Notes: generated from the sequence alone by a model not told the origin. Positions 1 through 8,712 are shown, numbered from the stretch's first letter. The stretch: 61,029 nucleotides of DNA from an uncultured bacterium (GCA_949296245.1 CASFNW010000006.1:1-61029), one strand, 5' to 3'. A program made the numbers and translations.

Positions 1-127
1 ATATACATATCCGGTTGGTAAGATTCTGAACACAACACTATCGTCAATGCGCATTTGAAGCTTCAGAATGACGGGCTTTTTATAGTATATGTGGAATTTA
101 CGATATAAGTCACAAAATGGGGAAAAA
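1..127. other. Gene-free edge of window
   Basis: No gene is supported here. The stretch contains the words CAGAATGACGG and GGGCTTTTTATAG. The first recurs in the large repeat-filled gap near 55070, so this edge probably carries a fragment of the same intergenic repeat pool. Confidence 0.4.
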
Positions 128-784
128 TTAGTGGTCAATTCTGGGAAATAAAATTATTTTTCCGTCCGTTTCTCTCCACTGGATATAGCCGATTTTTGGC
201 AGTTTATCAAGGTCAATAACAGTTACAAGCGCCCAATTACCGCTTAATTTATTCAGCCTGATTGATTTTATCAGAGTAAAACCGCCGAGCTTTTGAGAAC
301 CCTCATAAGCACCGCTATAAATGCCTCTTTGTCTGTAATCTATATCTTTCATATAATACAGACCATATCGTCTGCCATAATATGAATAAAAATCTTTTAA
401 TCCCCAAAAGTCATCCTGTGAAGCAGGTTTTATCCATGCGGATTTATTGTTTATTCTGTCATAAATAATTTTATACCAATCATCCTGCTCATCTATAACA
501 GAACAAAATGCAAAATTTTTATCAGAAACCTGAGCCGCAAAAAGCCTGTATGGTTCAGATGTTGTATTTTTATAATACACTTCAGTATTTGTCCATTTTA
601 CAGATTCAACAATCTGGGAATCATATCTGGGATACAAATATAAATTAAAACTCTCAGGCACCTGCAAAAAACCAATAGTTTCTTTGCTTATAGAACCTGT
701 ATACCTCGGCATCACATCTGCAAAAACAGGCATGCAAAACAAAAAGAAAAATAAGATAAAAGATAAAAACAAAATCTTTTTCAT
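128..784 (-). CDS. Secreted protein of unknown function
   Basis: A 218-residue protein. The first 22 residues form a clear Sec signal peptide (KK start, a long run of Leu/Phe/Ile, cleavage near VFA-DV), so the mature protein lies outside the inner membrane. The rest is rich in Tyr, Trp and charged residues, with alternating beta-type patterns such as DDWYKIIYD and WALVTVIDLD, loosely like secreted SH3-like repeats. That resemblance is weak and no family is claimed. The start has no Shine-Dalgarno site. A TTGAAA box, 17 nt, a TAAACT box and then 6 nt lead directly to the ATG, so the mRNA is probably leaderless. It stands 46 nt upstream of the start of nothing else on its strand; nrdG ends just before its promoter. 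Confidence 0.75.
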   Translation of the reverse strand: MKKILFLSFILFFFLFCMPVFADVMPRYTGSISKETIGFLQVPESFNLYLYPRYDSQIVESVKWTNTEVYYKNTTSEPYRLFAAQVSDKNFAFCSVIDEQDDWYKIIYDRINNKSAWIKPASQDDFWGLKDFYSYYGRRYGLYYMKDIDYRQRGIYSGAYEGSQKLGGFTLIKSIRLNKLSGNWALVTVIDLDKLPKIGYIQWRETDGKIILFPRIDH

Positions 785-790
785 AATAAA

Positions 791-819
791 AGTTTAGTAC
801 GAATTTACTTTTTTTTCAA
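791..819 (-). promoter_or_regulatory. Promoter giving a leaderless start
   Basis: On the minus strand TTGAAA (814-819), a 17-nt spacer and TAAACT (791-796) are followed by 6 nt and the ATG at 784. Transcription would begin at or next to the start codon. Confidence 0.55.
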
Positions 820-829
820 AATAAAAGTA

Positions 830-1519
830 TTACCTTACAAAGACTTCTTCTATATAATTTGTTAAACTATCTCTTATCCTGTTAAATTCATTGTCTGTAT
901 ATGTCTTTTCTTTTGAAAACTCCGGATTTAGAGTAATATCCGGTCTGAACTTCTGCAGATAGTATCGTTTTGCACCTTTTAGCGTTTGTCCTATATTTTC
1001 AAAATCATTGTAATTCAGTTGAGACTGCACTACAGTTGTTCTAAACTCGTAATCAACCCCGCAGGACATAATAAAATTTATACTGTCTTTAACTTTTTCA
1101 ATGTCAATTTTACGGCAGACTGTTTGTTCATACTTATTTAACGGAGATTTTATATCCATTGCAATGTAATCAACAAGTCTGTCATTTACCAGATTCTGCA
1201 CTGCTTCGGGGTTAGTTCCGTTTGTATCCAATTTTGTTAAATAACCGAGCTCTTTTAATCTTTTAAAAAATCCGTTCAAATCTTTCTGCAGTGTAGGCTC
1301 ACCGCCTGACACAACAACGGCATCCAGCTTGCCCTTTCTCTGGTACAAAAAATCTAATATGGCTGTTTCATCAAGCAATGAGCCTGATGAAACAGCTGTA
1401 ATTAAGTTCGGATTATGACAATAAGGACATCTGAAATTACAGCCTAATGTGAAAATGACAGCTGCAATCTTAGAGGGATAATCAAGCAGTGTGGATTTTT
1501 GTAAACCCGCAATTTGCAT
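830..1519 (-). CDS. nrdG: Anaerobic ribonucleotide reductase activating protein
   Basis: Radical SAM activase that uses a 4Fe-4S cluster and S-adenosylmethionine to place the glycyl radical on NrdD. The cluster cysteines form the CxxxCxxC motif at residues 27-34 (CNFRCPYC), and SGGEPT at about 71-76 is the SAM-binding GGEP motif. At 229 residues it is longer than the roughly 155-residue enterobacterial NrdG and matches the longer type often found with NrdD in strict anaerobes. It follows nrdD by 2 nt on the same strand, so the two are cotranscribed under the cobalamin riboswitch upstream of nrdD. The pyruvate-formate-lyase activase family is related, but the adjacent nrdD settles the assignment. 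Confidence 0.93.
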   Translation of the reverse strand: MQIAGLQKSTLLDYPSKIAAVIFTLGCNFRCPYCHNPNLITAVSSGSLLDETAILDFLYQRKGKLDAVVVSGGEPTLQKDLNGFFKRLKELGYLTKLDTNGTNPEAVQNLVNDRLVDYIAMDIKSPLNKYEQTVCRKIDIEKVKDSINFIMSCGVDYEFRTTVVQSQLNYNDFENIGQTLKGAKRYYLQKFRPDITLNPEFSKEKTYTDNEFNRIRDSLTNYIEEVFVR

Positions 1520-1521
1520 AA

Positions 1522-3453
1522 CTATGCCTCTTTAGCACATTTATTCACATCAAAGGTTTTTCTCAGATGAAATTCTTCAGTTTTGCCTTCATTCCACTGT
1601 TTTACAGGACTTATATAACCTACTACCCTTGAAAATACTTCACAGTCATCTCCGCAGTCCGGGCATTTAAAATGTTCCCCTGCAACATAACCGTGAGTAG
1701 GACATATACTAAATGTCGGTGTAAAAGTGAAATAAGGGAGTCTATAATTTTCACAAACTTTTCTTACAAGATTTTTAACTACATTTGTATCGTAAACTCT
1801 CTCTCCTGCAAAAATATGTACAACAGTTCCGCCGGTATATTTTGTCTGCAAATCATCCTGATTATCAAGTAGTTCAAAAATATCATCCGTGTAATTTACC
1901 GGAAGCTGAGTAGAGTTTGTATAAAAAGGTTTTGCACCTTTTCTATAATCTTGTTCATTTGCACATTTTATACCGTCAAAAAATTTCTTATCCAGTCTGG
2001 CAAGACGGTAAGTAGTACCTTCTGCAGGTGTTGCTTCAAGATTGTAATTGTTACCCGTTTCTTTCTGGAAGTTAGATATTATATTGCGCATATAATCCAT
2101 TACTTTAAGAGCGAACTCCTTGCCTTCTTTTGTTCCGATATCTTTACCCAGCAAATTTTCACAGGCTTCATTCATACCGACAAGGCCGATTGTTGAAAAA
2201 TGATTTTTCCAGTATACACCATAACGGGCTTTTATATCTCTTAAATAGAACTTTGTATACGGATAAAGATTTTTGTCAGTATATTCTTCTATAACTTTTC
2301 TTTTTATTTCGAGGCTTTCTCTTGCTATTTCCATATTTTTGCAAAGAAGTCTGAAAAATTCAGCTTCATTATTTGAAAGATAACCTATTCTTGGCAGATT
2401 AATCGTAACAACGCCTATAGAACCCGTCAGAGGATTAGAACCGAATAACCCCCCGCCTCTGTATTCAAGCTCTCTGTTATCTATTCTCAAACGGCAGCAC
2501 ATAGAACGCGCATCTTCAGGATTCATATCTGAATTTATAAAGTTAGAAAAATAAGGGATACCGTATTTTGCCGTCATTTCCCACAGCCCCTCAAGAGCTG
2601 GATTGTCCCAGTCAAAATCTTTTGTAATATTGTAGGTCGGAATGGGGAAAGTAAAGACTTTGCCCGTATAATCTCCAGCCATCATTACTTCAAAATATGC
2701 CTTATTTATAAGATTCATTTCATGCTGAAAATCTTTATAAGTATCCTCCTTCAGCTCTCCGCCGATTATTACCGGAGCGTCAGCATAATAAGATGGAACA
2801 ACCATATCCATTGTTATATTTGTAAAAGGTGTCTGAAATCCCGTACGTGTAGGTACATTCAGGTTAAATACAAACTCCTGCATTGCTTGTTTTACCTGCT
2901 CATAGGTAAGATTATCGTATCTTACAAAAGGTGCAAGCAAAGTATCAAAGTTGGAAAAAGCCTGAGCCCCCGCAGCTTCTCCCTGCATTGTGTATAAAAA
3001 ATTAACCATTTGCCCGAGAGCTGTTCTAAAATGTTTAGGAGGTGCACATTTAACTTTACCGCTTACTCCGGTAAATCCTTCCATAAGAACATCTTTTAAA
3101 TCCCAGCCCACACAGTAGGTTGATATAATATTCAAATCGTGTATGTGAATATCGCCGTTTTCATGCGCTTCTTTAATTTGCGGGGTATAGATTTTATTCA
3201 GCCAGTAATTTTTGCTTATAGCTGAAGAAATATAATTATTAAGACCTTGAATAGAATAGGTCATATTAGAGTTTTCTTTTACCTGCCAGTCAAGTTTTTT
3301 TAAATAATCATCAACAAGCTTTACATTCTTATCAATAATAAAATCTTTAACTTCTGCTGTTCTTGCAGCATAAGGATTGGTTGTTTTTTCTGATTGGACA
3401 GCTTTTAACAGCCCGTTTTGAACACGGCCGTTATTTGTTTTTAAAAATGACAT
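1522..3453 (-). CDS. nrdD: Anaerobic (class III) ribonucleoside-triphosphate reductase
   Basis: Oxygen-sensitive glycyl radical enzyme that reduces ribonucleotides to deoxyribonucleotides in the cytosol. Of the 643 residues, the SMCCRL segment near 318-322 carries the candidate active-site cysteines. The C-terminal zinc-site cysteines lie in CPTHGY and CPDCGDDC, and the glycyl radical loop is RVVGY with Gly near 612. The usual N-terminal ATP-cone is not visible: the protein goes from about 30 polar residues directly into the NrdD fold, so dATP inhibition through a cone is probably absent. The start at 3453 is chosen because AAGGAG lies 7 nt upstream; a longer frame would begin inside the riboswitch. 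First gene of the nrdDG operon. Confidence 0.95.
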   Translation of the reverse strand: MSFLKTNNGRVQNGLLKAVQSEKTTNPYAARTAEVKDFIIDKNVKLVDDYLKKLDWQVKENSNMTYSIQGLNNYISSAISKNYWLNKIYTPQIKEAHENGDIHIHDLNIISTYCVGWDLKDVLMEGFTGVSGKVKCAPPKHFRTALGQMVNFLYTMQGEAAGAQAFSNFDTLLAPFVRYDNLTYEQVKQAMQEFVFNLNVPTRTGFQTPFTNITMDMVVPSYYADAPVIIGGELKEDTYKDFQHEMNLINKAYFEVMMAGDYTGKVFTFPIPTYNITKDFDWDNPALEGLWEMTAKYGIPYFSNFINSDMNPEDARSMCCRLRIDNRELEYRGGGLFGSNPLTGSIGVVTINLPRIGYLSNNEAEFFRLLCKNMEIARESLEIKRKVIEEYTDKNLYPYTKFYLRDIKARYGVYWKNHFSTIGLVGMNEACENLLGKDIGTKEGKEFALKVMDYMRNIISNFQKETGNNYNLEATPAEGTTYRLARLDKKFFDGIKCANEQDYRKGAKPFYTNSTQLPVNYTDDIFELLDNQDDLQTKYTGGTVVHIFAGERVYDTNVVKNLVRKVCENYRLPYFTFTPTFSICPTHGYVAGEHFKCPDCGDDCEVFSRVVGYISPVKQWNEGKTEEFHLRKTFDVNKCAKEA

Positions 3454-3483
3454 AAAAAATCTCCTTGTCTCGAAGTAATACAT

Positions 3484-3587
3484 ACCTGACAAGTATTCCG
3501 ACTGTAACGGCTGCGGACCAGTGAGGGACTTTCACCCGTACTTTCCTTGCAAGGTTATATTATTTTAATCCCGATTTTTATTCAGGT
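3484..3587 (-). promoter_or_regulatory. Cobalamin riboswitch upstream of nrdDG
   Basis: On the minus strand the conserved B12-aptamer core is present in order: GGGTGAAAGTCCCTCACTGG, then TCCGCAGCCGTTACAGTC, then GGAATACTTGTCAGGT. The ends ACCTGA (3582-3587) and TCAGGT (3484-3489) can pair as P1, giving a compact aptamer of about 104 nt. It ends about 30 nt before the nrdD start, so the AAGGAG site is placed for control by the switch. Cobalamin riboswitches normally repress B12-independent enzymes when B12 is plentiful. This suggests the cell also has, or had, a B12-dependent ribonucleotide reductase. Confidence 0.87.
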
Positions 3588-3633
3588 CAACATGATTTTT
3601 TTAATTTCATACAAGCAGTTGATTGGAGAGATT

Positions 3634-5370
3634 TTACACAAACAAATTTGTAACTTCGAATTTGTTTACATCAATAAGTCCTTTGTCCGTAATTTTTAAT
3701 TCGGGAATTACAGACAAAGACAAAAATGCCATGCTCATAAAAGGCTCATCTATACTGCAGCCGATTATTTTTGCCGCATTATCAAGTTCCTTAATTTTTT
3801 CCTGTACCTCTTGCGCCGGTCTGTCTGACATAAGCCCTGCTATTGGCAGTTTCAGATGGGCAAGAGTCTTTCCTTTTTCCACAACAATTTTTCCGCCCTG
3901 CGATTTTACAAGCTCAACTGCAGCATAGTACATATCCTCATCATTCGTACCTATAACAATCATATTATGAGAATCATGTGCAACAGTCGAAGCAATAGCA
4001 CCGGATTTTAATCCAAAACCTTTTACAAATCCGAGGCCTATATTTCCTGTGGCTTTGTGGCGTTCTATTACAGCAATTTTTAAGATATCATTGTTAGTAT
4101 CAGAAACAGCAAAACCGTTTTCTGATTTAATTTTTTCAAGAGTTTGTTCCGTTATAAGGCTGTTTGGAAAGACTTTTATTACTTTTGCCGTGTCAGAAAC
4201 AGCTTTTATTCTTAAATCTTCCCTGTAAAGATATTTTATATTTACAGAACCTCTCAAAACCGGTGCTTTGAAAGAATCCGTATCTATAACCATTTTCCCG
4301 TCTTTTGCAACTATTTGTCCATTTTTAAATACCATCAGAGGTTCAAAGTTTTCTAAATCTTTAAACACAGCAATATCAGCTTTGTACCCCGGAGCAATCG
4401 CACCGAGATTTGGCAGATTAAAATATTCAGCGGTGTTGAGGCTTGCCATCTGTATTGCTTTTATCGGGTCAACACCATACTTAACAGCTTTTTTAACCAT
4501 TCTTGAAATATGTTTTGCAAGATGTTTCGGGTGTCTGTCATCGGTTACAAACAAACATTTTCTTGTATTATGAGATTTTAAAACAGGCAAAAGCGGCTCC
4601 AAATCTCTTGCTCCAGTTGCTTCTCTCACCATCAGATACATACCGAGGCGCAGCTTTTCAACAGCTTCTTCCGGTGTTGTGCACTCATGGTCTGATTTTA
4701 CACCTGCCGCGGCATAAGCATTTAAATCTTTACCGCTCAAATGAGGTGAATGCCCGTCTATACGTTTATTTTTAGATAAACCCAGTTTAATTTTGCTCAA
4801 TACACTTTCATCGCAATTTATTACACCGGGAAAATTCATCATCTCCGCAATACCGAGAACCCACGGTGCATCTATAAGAAGTGCAAGATCATAGCTGTTT
4901 AAATCAACACCCGAAGTTTCAAGAGAAGTAGCCGGAACGCATGACGGCAGCATCATATAAACATCAAGCGGAAGATTTTTTGTGGCTTCTCTCATAAAAC
5001 TAATGCCCTGCAGCCCCATTACATTTGAAATTTCATGAGGATCTGCAATAACCGTTGTGGTGCCTGAAGGAACTACAAGTTTTGCAAACTCTGAAGGCAT
5101 GAGCATTGAGCTTTCCAGATGCACATGCCCGTCAATAAAAGAAGGTGAAACATATGCCCCGCCCAAATCTATTTCTTCTCTGCCTTTATAACCTTTTGCA
5201 ACACCGGCAATCACTCCGTCTACAATTGCAACATCAGCATCGTAAATTTCTTCTGAGAGAACATTTATAATTTTTGCGTTTTTTAAAACTATGTCAGCAT
5301 CAATTTCGCCTTTTGCTGCTTTTATAATTTTTTCTGTTTCGTTTAAATTCTCTGTATCTAAAATATTCAC
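3634..5370 (-). CDS. ade: Adenine deaminase
   Basis: Amidohydrolase-superfamily enzyme converting adenine to hypoxanthine plus ammonia in purine salvage. Visible metal-site and family motifs are DGHVHLESSM, DPHEISNV, DGHSPHL and TDDRHP, followed by the C-terminal adenine deaminase domain with AHDSHN and GLMSD. The GTG at 5370 gives 578 residues, the usual length for this family. It has AGGTGA just upstream and sits about 26 nt after a -10 TATAAT box on the minus strand. A longer ATG frame from 5433 would begin upstream of that promoter and is unlikely. Monocistronic, with nrdD downstream on the same strand behind its own riboswitch. Confidence 0.93.
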   Translation of the reverse strand: MNILDTENLNETEKIIKAAKGEIDADIVLKNAKIINVLSEEIYDADVAIVDGVIAGVAKGYKGREEIDLGGAYVSPSFIDGHVHLESSMLMPSEFAKLVVPSGTTTVIADPHEISNVMGLQGISFMREATKNLPLDVYMMLPSCVPATSLETSGVDLNSYDLALLIDAPWVLGIAEMMNFPGVINCDESVLSKIKLGLSKNKRIDGHSPHLSGKDLNAYAAAGVKSDHECTTPEEAVEKLRLGMYLMVREATGARDLEPLLPVLKSHNTRKCLFVTDDRHPKHLAKHISRMVKKAVKYGVDPIKAIQMASLNTAEYFNLPNLGAIAPGYKADIAVFKDLENFEPLMVFKNGQIVAKDGKMVIDTDSFKAPVLRGSVNIKYLYREDLRIKAVSDTAKVIKVFPNSLITEQTLEKIKSENGFAVSDTNNDILKIAVIERHKATGNIGLGFVKGFGLKSGAIASTVAHDSHNMIVIGTNDEDMYYAAVELVKSQGGKIVVEKGKTLAHLKLPIAGLMSDRPAQEVQEKIKELDNAAKIIGCSIDEPFMSMAFLSLSVIPELKITDKGLIDVNKFEVTNLFV

Positions 5371-5396
5371 ATTATCACCTATTATTTTTAAATTTA

Positions 5397-5402
5397 TTAT
5401 AC
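5397..5402 (-). promoter_or_regulatory. -10 box for ade
   Basis: TATAAT on the minus strand, with a weak TTCTTA box 16 nt upstream. It lies between two possible starts of ade and favours the downstream GTG at 5370. Confidence 0.45.
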
Positions 5403-5549
5403 TATACCTGTCATGATTAAGAAATGTATACACAATATATATGATTTTTTTATAAAAATAGTGAATTTTAAAACTTATGTGCTATAATAGTAGTAGAAAT
5501 TACTGCAATGATATTGCAAAAGTGTGTTTACAACGAAACAGGTAACAAA

Positions 5550-5819
5550 ATGAAATTGATGTATTACAATTTTATTTTTGCTATTTGCATCCTGACATTG
5601 ATAACAACAGGATGTCAGAAAAACAGTGCGCCTGTTGTAAATACAAGCAGCGGCATTATTATCCACGCCAGTGATTTTACGGGAAATATCGAGCAAAAAG
5701 TTGCTTCATCCAAAGCCCGTATTGAACAAATAAGCGCTCCCACGGCAAAGAGTACAGGTGCAGTTATTCACCTCGGTGACGGTTACGAAAAAATCGAGAT
5801 GGGACCGCTTTTTGATTAA
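5550..5819 (+). CDS. Small lipoprotein
   Basis: An 89-residue protein. The first 20 residues form a signal peptide ending in the lipobox LITTGC, so Cys is lipidated after signal peptidase II cleavage. The mature part is about 69 residues, polar, and rich in Ser, Ala, Ile and Lys, with no recognisable domain. The ATG at 5550 is preferred over an upstream in-frame ATG at 5508 because it puts the signal peptide at the N-terminus and has AGGTAA 5 nt upstream. A CTATAAT box at about 5482-5488 supplies a promoter, shared divergently with the ade promoter region. Function unknown; a small cell-envelope lipoprotein is all that can be said. Confidence 0.72.
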   Translation: MKLMYYNFIFAICILTLITTGCQKNSAPVVNTSSGIIIHASDFTGNIEQKVASSKARIEQISAPTAKSTGAVIHLGDGYEKIEMGPLFD

Positions 5820-5917
5820 GAAAATATAATTTTAATATTTTATATAAATAAATTATTTTGCTTTTAAAATTTTCAGGCAAAATTATGTCTAAAATGTTTT
5901 AATTTATTTTCTTTTGT

Positions 5918-5934
5918 ATTACTATAGACGTAAT
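5918..5934 (+). promoter_or_regulatory. Inverted repeat, possible BlaI-type operator
   Basis: ATTAC, 7 nt, GTAAT forms a dyad between a TTGTAT -35-like box (5914) and a TAAATA -10-like box (about 5939), 30 nt before the BlaI-family gene. BlaI/MecI proteins bind TAC/GTA dyads and usually repress their own promoter, so autoregulation is likely. Confidence 0.4.
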
Positions 5935-5963
5935 TCTGTAAATAATGAAAAAAAGGAATAAAA

Positions 5964-6332
5964 ATGAACTATTCACACGGCAGTTTAGAAAATGAAATTT
6001 TAAAAACAATATGGATGTTAGAAGAAATAGAAGAAGCTGATGTTTCCGTTAATGAAGTACAGGAAATAATCAACAGAAATTCAGCTTCACAAAGAGCATA
6101 TACAACTGTTAAAACAGTAATGGACAGACTTGTTGAAAAGAACATGCTTGTCAGATATAAACAGGGCAAAAAATTCTTTTACAAAACTGTGTCCTCTCGT
6201 GACGAAATGGCGCAGCTTGCTATTAAAAAACTTGCTAATCAGTATTTCAACAATGATATGAACTCTCTTGCAGATGCTGTAAGAAGTATGGGTGCAGTTC
6301 AAAAAGAATGCAAAACTCCGGAATTAGTATAA
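5964..6332 (+). CDS. BlaI/MecI/CopY-family transcriptional repressor
   Basis: A 122-residue winged-helix repressor. The N-terminal half has the family pattern: LENEILKTIWMLEE, the helix region VNEVQEIINR, the recognition segment AYTTVKTVMDRLVEKNML, and the wing RYKQGKKFFYKT. The C-terminal helices (about 80-115) would form the dimer arm. AAAGGA lies 6 nt upstream. No BlaR1-type sensor protease or beta-lactamase is next to it, so its inducer and targets are not evident. The following frame overlaps its last codons, suggesting cotranscription. Confidence 0.85.
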   Translation: MNYSHGSLENEILKTIWMLEEIEEADVSVNEVQEIINRNSASQRAYTTVKTVMDRLVEKNMLVRYKQGKKFFYKTVSSRDEMAQLAIKKLANQYFNNDMNSLADAVRSMGAVQKECKTPELV

Positions 6333-6778
6333 TAATTGCAAAAATAGACAAAATTAAAACAGTTATTAAAGAAAAAATAAACAAAATGTCCGCAGCACAT
6401 TCAAGGCAGGAGGAGCTTGAATGTATAAAACAAAGACAGCTTGCGGGTAATATAATTATTGCTGTTTTGACCGAAAGAATAACGGTCAGAAAAGGTCTTT
6501 TACTTTTTCCGAAAGGTTTTACGGATCCATCTGTGCATGCAGCCTGGCATGCGCTTTGTCATTATGAAGCTGACGAGGATATAAAAGCAAAAGATTTGGA
6601 ATTTAATAACCAGCAGATTGAACTGTTAGAACTCATTGCTTTTACGTTCAAAGACGGCAAGCCTTTGCCGCAAAACATTATTGAAGCGTACAAGCCTTAT
6701 TATCAGGATGATCCGGTTTCTTATGAAAGCGGGATTAAAGGTTTAATAAAAAAGCTTCTTAGGTTTATAAACTTCTGA
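6308..6778 (+). CDS. Hypothetical protein downstream of the BlaI-type repressor
   Basis: Up to 156 residues, overlapping the repressor gene by 25 nt. The body from about residue 27 (an ATG at 6386) is mostly helical and soluble. Its distinctive segment, GLLLFPKGFTDPSVHAAWHALCHYEADE, is given here as two parts: GLLLFPKGFTDPSV, then HAAWHALCHYEADE, which has His/Cys/Glu spaced as a possible metal site. No family is recognised. The start is uncertain: 6308 is coupled to the repressor, 6386 is the alternative, and neither has a good ribosome-binding site. Its stop is one base from the stop of the convergent cyclase gene. Confidence 0.65.
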   Translation: MQNSGISIIIAKIDKIKTVIKEKINKMSAAHSRQEELECIKQRQLAGNIIIAVLTERITVRKGLLLFPKGFTDPSVHAAWHALCHYEADEDIKAKDLEFNNQQIELLELIAFTFKDGKPLPQNIIEAYKPYYQDDPVSYESGIKGLIKKLLRFINF

Positions 6779-6779
6779 T

Positions 6780-8618
6780 TTATTTTTTACCTACCTGATT
6801 TCTGCCGTTTTCTTTTGCAATATAAAGGCAGTCATCGGCATATTTAATCATTTCCTGAGGGGTTTGGCCGTTTTGAGGATATGTTGCAACCCCGAGACTT
6901 ATCGTAACATTCACATCATTGCCGTTAACCAGCTTCAAAGGATGAGCGCTAACCGCTTTACAGATTTTTTCAGCAGTTGTCATTGCATCGTCATTATTTG
7001 TATTTGTAAGAATAATAGACATTTCTTCTCCGCCGTATCTGCAAACAATATCGCTGCTTCTTACATTTTTTTTGAGAATCTGAGCAACCTGTCTCAATAC
7101 GGCATCTCCGGACTGGTGTCCGTATGTATCATTGAACTTTTTGAAAAAGTCTATATCTATCATTATCAGAGAAAAGGGTTTTTCATATCTTTTGCCGGTT
7201 TCTATATTTTGCAGCATTTGTTCCTGAAAATATCTGTGATTGTACAACTCTGTCAAACCGTCAGTTGTTGCAAGAGCATAAGTATATTCCAAATCTCTGG
7301 ATTTTATTATGTATTTTGCAAGATAACAAGCAATAAATACAAATATAACAGATGCAACCTGTATAATAATACCGACCCAGATATTAAAGTAGTACATAAG
7401 AACGGTTGCCGCAATAAGATATATAATCACGGTCAATATTGCCACAAGGGAAGAAAGAATAGTTGATTCGCTTCTTACTACAATAAGCCCGACAAACAAA
7501 CTCAATAAAACAGACAGGATTATGTCCGCAGCCGGAGATACTCGTTTTATAAAATTGTTATCCAGCACATTGTTTATAAACGTAGTATGGATTTCCACTC
7601 CGGGGAAAATTTTGTCCGTCGGAACATTTTTTAAGTCAAACAGAGATGTGGCGCTTGTGCCTATATAAACAATTTTGTTTTTAAAATAATTGTCGGGAAT
7701 AAGCTTTTTCCCTTCATAAATAGATTTTTCCACCTTCCACATAGGGACATATTCAAATGTCGTATTTGTATTTATACCGCTCGGTCCGTACCAGTTCAAG
7801 ATAACGGAGCCTTTTCCGTTCAGAGGTATTTTTCGTTCTCCCAAAAGAAGATTGCCTGATTTATCTATTTTAAAATCTTTTATTTTTAATCCTTCATTTT
7901 GCTCAAGATATTTCATAACAACCTTAAGGGCAAGATGAGGATAAAAATCATCTTTATAAGAAACAAATGGATGTAAATCTCTCGCAATACCGTCTTCGTC
8001 ACGCATAAGATTTATGTGGCCGATGTTTGAAGTTGAATTCATTATCTGCGGGATTATTGTTCTGCAATTTTTAAAATAAGTATACTCATTTTTGAGATTT
8101 ATATCAGAATCGTTTTTAATATGCGCTTTTAAATATTGAGGCAAATCAGCGGGTTTTCTTAAATCAAAAGACTGGTTATCAAAGTTTATGGCTGTAAAAA
8201 CATTGTCGTATTTTGCAATTGTATCCGCAAGCTTTTTATCATCGTTGCTGCTGCTTTTTAATGATTTTACAAACATAAGGTCAAAAGCCGCTGCACCGAC
8301 ACCTTGATTTTCAAGGTATGTAATCATATCCGCATAAATATTTCTTGATATCGGCCACTCGCCGTATTTGTCGAGAAAATACTCGTAGCTTTCGTCATCA
8401 ACCGCAAGTATTGCAATATTTTTGGATACTTTTTTATAAGGAGAAAGTATACTCTGTCTTGCGTCAAAAGTTTTGTTTTCTATAGAAGTAAAAAATTCCC
8501 GTATAGAAGGATTGGAAAGAAGCGAAAACAAAACACCGGTTGTAATTACTATATAGATACTATAAAGCAGGTATTTTAAAAAAGTTTTATTCTTTAAATA
8601 TTCTCTAATTTTTTGCAT
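6780..8618 (-). CDS. CHASE2-domain membrane diguanylate cyclase
   Basis: A 612-residue inner-membrane sensor that should make cyclic di-GMP from GTP. Domain order: one membrane segment (about 15-33); an extracytoplasmic CHASE2 domain (about 40-355, with ILAVDDESYEYF, GAAAFDLMF and the IVYIGTSA/FPGVEIHTTFI end typical of CHASE2); two to three membrane segments (about 362-437); then a GGDEF domain. The GGDEF signature is RYGGEEM, an active variant with Met for Phe. An RSSD product-inhibition site lies 5 residues before it, so the enzyme is probably active and feedback-controlled. A 35-codon frame overlaps its start and may be translationally coupled to it. Confidence 0.92.
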   Translation of the reverse strand: MQKIREYLKNKTFLKYLLYSIYIVITTGVLFSLLSNPSIREFFTSIENKTFDARQSILSPYKKVSKNIAILAVDDESYEYFLDKYGEWPISRNIYADMITYLENQGVGAAAFDLMFVKSLKSSSNDDKKLADTIAKYDNVFTAINFDNQSFDLRKPADLPQYLKAHIKNDSDINLKNEYTYFKNCRTIIPQIMNSTSNIGHINLMRDEDGIARDLHPFVSYKDDFYPHLALKVVMKYLEQNEGLKIKDFKIDKSGNLLLGERKIPLNGKGSVILNWYGPSGINTNTTFEYVPMWKVEKSIYEGKKLIPDNYFKNKIVYIGTSATSLFDLKNVPTDKIFPGVEIHTTFINNVLDNNFIKRVSPAADIILSVLLSLFVGLIVVRSESTILSSLVAILTVIIYLIAATVLMYYFNIWVGIIIQVASVIFVFIACYLAKYIIKSRDLEYTYALATTDGLTELYNHRYFQEQMLQNIETGKRYEKPFSLIMIDIDFFKKFNDTYGHQSGDAVLRQVAQILKKNVRSSDIVCRYGGEEMSIILTNTNNDDAMTTAEKICKAVSAHPLKLVNGNDVNVTISLGVATYPQNGQTPQEMIKYADDCLYIAKENGRNQVGKK

Positions 8619-8712
8619 AGTCTTTGTTTAACTCCAGTAAAATTGAGGTTAAATCGATTAATTCGTCAGGGTTTTGCAAATATTTTAGCAAACATTCTTC
8701 ATTAAGATTCAT
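8605..8712 (-). CDS. Putative 35-residue microprotein coupled to the cyclase gene
   Basis: The frame encodes a helical, acidic peptide beginning MNLNEECLLKYLQNPDELID and ending LLELNKDYAKN. It runs into the CHASE2-GGDEF gene, overlapping its ATG by 14 nt in another frame, so ribosomes could restart there. A purine-rich AGAGAG lies about 11 nt before its ATG. The amphipathic Leu pattern looks like a real coding sequence, but nothing is recognised and it could be a leader peptide controlling cyclase translation. Confidence 0.42.
   Translation of the reverse strand: MNLNEECLLKYLQNPDELIDLTSILLELNKDYAKN

Noticed and set aside
1672..2997. Open frames on the plus strand inside nrdD
   Set aside because: They are antisense to a strongly conserved enzyme and have no start signals.
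6405..6450. ATG at 6421 behind a strong AGGAGG
   Set aside because: It opens a frame of only nine codons before TAA and lies inside the longer 6308-6778 gene in another frame.
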